From: Kolteria novifilia
Lineage (GTDB): Bacteria > Planctomycetota > Planctomycetia > Kolteriales > Kolteriaceae
Length of the DNA stretch: 64,000 nucleotides
Direction: 5' to 3'
NCBI GenBank assembly: GCA_007748055.1
Contig: CP036279.1
Span: 5,456,001 to 5,520,000 of the forward strand
Below the pieces are notes generated by a model. The model ran no database searches. It saw only the letters and a list, made by a program, of their open reading frames with translations, and was not told where the DNA came from. Position numbers and translations under genes: made by a program. Positions 61,849-64,000 of this stretch are shown here, piece by piece; within the stretch, counting starts at the first letter, position 1, and the number at the start of each line of letters is the position of its first letter.

Positions 61849-62556
61849 TTATCGAGTTGATTCGGGCGCCCGTTTCACCGGCAACTGGATCTCTGAGTAA
61901 CGCTTGCTCGCTGGGATCCCCGGACTGTTGTAGCCCAAGTAGCGAATCGGGCCGGCGGCCACCAAGTCGGGTCGCTCGGCGAGCGTCTTCCGCAGCTCTT
62001 TCTCGAGCTGGTTCATCTTCTCCCCGGTGAGATCACCCTGGTAGGCTATGCTCAGTACCGTCATCGCCGGCATGTCGGCCACCTTGATGAACCGATCTTT
62101 TTTCACCTCGCCCATGGTCGGCTTCTCCATGACGAAGTGCATTCGCTCCATCCCATAGGGGAACCCCTTCGCCGGCGTCGGAAAGTCCTTCGGTTCGTTC
62201 ATGATCACCGGGGCGGTCATTTCGTGCTTGTGCGTCTTAAGGTAGGCGAAACAGATCCAGAACGCGCCATTGCCCGTCGCCGAGTACGTCCGAGCGAGGG
62301 GGTATTGCTTTTCGACCACCTTTCCGACTTCGCTCGGTGGTGGAAAGCCCTCGGGCAGCGGCGCTTCGGCGATGTAGCCTTCGGGAAGGTTGACGGCTTG
62401 CGAACCGCCCCCCGACTCAGCCGAAGCCGGCGAACCATCTCGAGTCGCCTCCTGCCCCGCTTGAGAAGTGCTCAATCCCGATAGTCCGAGGACAAACAGA
62501 CCAGCGACCCCGACGAACACCCCGAAGGTCAACCGGTGAATCTGAGTCCATCCCAT
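61849..62556 (-). CDS. SOUL/HBP-like heme-binding family protein, exported
   Basis: A 235-residue protein with an N-terminal signal (RLTFGVFVGVAGLFVLGLSG) and a disordered Gly/Ser region. The folded part contains KQYPLARTYSATGNGAFW, HEMTAPVIMNEP and YGMERMHFVMEKPTMG, then DMPAMTVLSIAYQGDLTGEK. The M-T-A-P-V pattern followed by an M-x-F-V-M segment is the hallmark of SOUL family proteins. AGGAGC precedes the ATG. Haem binding is known for some members only; here it is unproven. Confidence 0.75.
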   Translation of the reverse strand: MGWTQIHRLTFGVFVGVAGLFVLGLSGLSTSQAGQEATRDGSPASAESGGGSQAVNLPEGYIAEAPLPEGFPPPSEVGKVVEKQYPLARTYSATGNGAFWICFAYLKTHKHEMTAPVIMNEPKDFPTPAKGFPYGMERMHFVMEKPTMGEVKKDRFIKVADMPAMTVLSIAYQGDLTGEKMNQLEKELRKTLAERPDLVAAGPIRYLGYNSPGIPASKRYSEIQLPVKRAPESTR

Positions 62557-62737
62557 GGTGACAGCTCCTGGTTCATGAGGTGGAGATGACGCCTCACTCT
62601 AGGAATCGCTGTCAAGCACCGGGGGCTCCCTTCTCTCGCGCGGCGGCGGGGCCGAGGGAACCGAACCGATTCAGCGGCGAGGGGGCGGTACGGGAAGCAT
62701 CGCGGAGAACCGGCCCTGATCAAAGGGCCTTGTCGCA

Positions 62738-63001
62738 TCAACCGTCGCCAATGCTCGCGGCGTCATCCTCGACAATGATCAGTTTGTGAGGGGCCACCCG
62801 CTCTCTCAGTCGAGCGATCGCTTCGGACTCGGTTCGCTCGACCCCGGGCTGGAGGTAGATACAAATCGCGTCCTCGGCGGAACGCATTCCCATCCCATGG
62901 ATACCATGCTTCCCCAGGAACTCCCCACGAAGCGAGGCCTTCAACTGGCGAAGCGTTTCCTTGCATTCATCCTCGGACATGTCCGACGGTCCCATCGTCA
63001 T
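62738..63001 (-). CDS. small conserved-looking protein coupled to a trypsin-like protease
   Basis: An 87-residue soluble protein (SEDECKETLRQLKASLRGEF, HGIHGMGMRSAEDAICIYLQ, RLRERVAPHKLIIVEDDAAS). It is short, mostly alpha/beta in character and lacks a signal peptide. Its ATG overlaps the protease stop (ATGA), indicating coupled synthesis. The G-I-H-G-M-G-M segment followed by a short charged strand resembles the N-terminal region of the neighbouring protease type (NVHAVGIGRK). I do not recognise a family; it may be an inhibitor, pro-domain-like partner or regulator, which is speculation. Confidence 0.6.
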   Translation of the reverse strand: MTMGPSDMSEDECKETLRQLKASLRGEFLGKHGIHGMGMRSAEDAICIYLQPGVERTESEAIARLRERVAPHKLIIVEDDAASIGDG

Positions 63002-64000
63002 GGAATGCCAATTTCAAGCTCGGTAAGAACGTGATCGATCTTGTTGGCGACGCCGTAGGTTCCGCTCGCGGGGCCGGCGAAATAGAGACCAACAATGGCG
63101 GCTTCGGTGCGATCCACGACCGCCGACCCGCTGTCCCCGCCCAAACCGAACGGCTCCGACGTCGTGGTCACAATCCGGAGTTGGTCCTCAAAGAGCGCCA
63201 CCACACTGGGATCATTATGATCCATCCCGACGAGAGCGTCATACTCGATGTCGTCGATTTTGCCTTCCGAGTAGCCCGTCGTCCGGCCGTGCTTGCGTAC
63301 CAACATCTCCGCCTCGGGCTCCTTGGTTCCCACGATTTCGCCGATGGAACAGATCTCCGGGACGTGGCCGACACCACCCAACAAGATGCCCAAGGCCGCG
63401 TCAACCCGATTGGGAGTGACCCCACCCATTTGGATCTCCACGAAGCGGTGAAGATTCGCGAAGTGCTCGAGGTACGTCCCGCCATCGGCGGGCCCTTGCT
63501 GATAGAGAGGATCGCCGATCAACGCGGCGTTGACGTTCGCGAACACGTGATTGTTGCTCAGCACGTAGGTCGCCGAGGGATCGTCGGTCAAGCGCATGGA
63601 ACGGCAGAACGTTCCGAGCGTTCCCGCGGTGATGTCGCGATGCCCCGCGCTAATACCGGCGACGACCGGCCGCTGCTTCTCCCTGCGACGCGTCGAACAA
63701 CTCGCGGCCGCGGCCTTGGGACCACCAGCCGGCGCCGGCTTCTTCGAGCGCCGTTTCACGAGAAGGTACGCCGGGTCGGCTTCGACCACGTCGGTCGGGA
63801 TTCCATTGATTTCCGTCGGCAGACGGTCCCTCGGGGAGAGAAGCGACTCGGGAAGTTTCTGGACCACGTAGAGTCTCACCGCGAGGTCGTTCCCCGTGTT
63901 CTCCGCCGTTCTCTTTCGACCGATCCCGACGGCGTGGACGTTGCGTCCAGCGTTTCCCACCGCGGCATGGACCGATAGCGTCGGGCGACGACCAATGACC
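62998..64000 (-). CDS. trypsin-like serine protease family protein (5' end outside window)
   Basis: The frame is open to the right window edge, so the N-terminus is missing; a GTG at 63960 is internal to the frame. The visible 333 residues start with a domain containing GNAGRNVHAVGIGRKRTAEN and LPTEINGIPTDVVEAD, often found ahead of such proteases, then a chymotrypsin-like core: TAGTLGTFCRS, YVLSNNHVFAN with a catalytic-type histidine, NRVDAALG with a candidate aspartate, and LGGDSGSAVVDR with the nucleophile serine. The full triad seems to be present. The glycine-rich linker (KKPAPAGGPKAAAAS) lies between. It is coupled to a small protein. No signal peptide is visible because the start is cut. 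Confidence 0.85.
   Translation of the reverse strand, partial: VIGRRPTLSVHAAVGNAGRNVHAVGIGRKRTAENTGNDLAVRLYVVQKLPESLLSPRDRLPTEINGIPTDVVEADPAYLLVKRRSKKPAPAGGPKAAAASCSTRRREKQRPVVAGISAGHRDITAGTLGTFCRSMRLTDDPSATYVLSNNHVFANVNAALIGDPLYQQGPADGGTYLEHFANLHRFVEIQMGGVTPNRVDAALGILLGGVGHVPEICSIGEIVGTKEPEAEMLVRKHGRTTGYSEGKIDDIEYDALVGMDHNDPSVVALFEDQLRIVTTTSEPFGLGGDSGSAVVDRTEAAIVGLYFAGPASGTYGVANKIDHVLTELEIGIP

Overview
This 64 kb window is high-GC bacterial DNA that is almost certainly from a planctomycete. The evidence is the combination of PSCyt1/DUF1549/DUF1553 giant cytochrome-like proteins paired with Tat-exported DUF1501 proteins, two DUF1559 pseudopilin-like proteins, an ECF sigma factor next to a FecR-type anti-sigma protein, a kinase with a planctomycete-style N-terminal leader fused to an AAA ATPase, and many short palindromic intergenic repeats. 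No rRNA, tRNA or CRISPR array was seen.

Layout. (1) 1-13815: a cobalamin island. On the plus strand are the 3' end of cbiB and a CobD/CobC-like aminotransferase; on the minus strand is a run DUF1559 protein > small lipoprotein > CobN (with an N-terminal ferredoxin domain) > fused ChlI-ChlD-type chelatase ATPase > cobQ > cobO. A well conserved cobalamin riboswitch (about 11590-11775, minus strand) lies directly upstream of the DUF1559 gene, so the whole minus-strand run is probably repressed by B12. A btuF-btuC importer pair diverges on the other side of the riboswitch; no ATPase gene accompanies it. (2) 13819-18402: an acetyltransferase and a 1317-residue Ser/Thr kinase-AAA protein. (3) 18935-31244: one minus-strand operon, ECF sigma > FecR-like > DUF1549/DUF1553 > DUF1501 > LamG-PSCyt1-DUF1553 > DUF1501, bracketed by two copies of the same terminator-bearing repeat. 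(4) 31639-36490: an IS256-type transposase remnant, the nth-dcd pair, a Uma2 protein, a sugar-nucleotide dehydratase/reductase, a probable P450 fragment and a dense patch of minisatellite and palindromic repeats. (5) 36335-44973: a second DUF1559 gene translationally coupled to an unlisted 52-residue pseudopilin-like protein, a GT4 glycosyltransferase, a lipoprotein, acpS, a parvulin-type PPIase and an RND/MMPL exporter. (6) 44974-54582: a redoxin-cytochrome-copper monooxygenase-EF-hand fusion, two TetR regulators, an Hsp20-like protein, a FabF-type ketosynthase and the rpoD-dnaG pair. (7) 55590-64000: a MASE1 hybrid histidine kinase, a membrane protein, ugd overlapping an aminotransferase, an SMR transporter, a SOUL-like protein and a trypsin-like protease that runs off the right edge.

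Tight ATGA/GTGA stop-start overlaps are common (btuF-btuC, cobN-chelatase, sigma-FecR, FecR-DUF1549, nth-dcd, DUF1559-pseudopilin, ugd-aminotransferase, protease-small protein), which makes the operon assignments fairly firm. The most interesting features are the B12-riboswitch-controlled pseudopilin/lipoprotein/ferredoxin-CobN unit, the repeat pair around the PSCyt operon, and the multi-domain copper enzyme.
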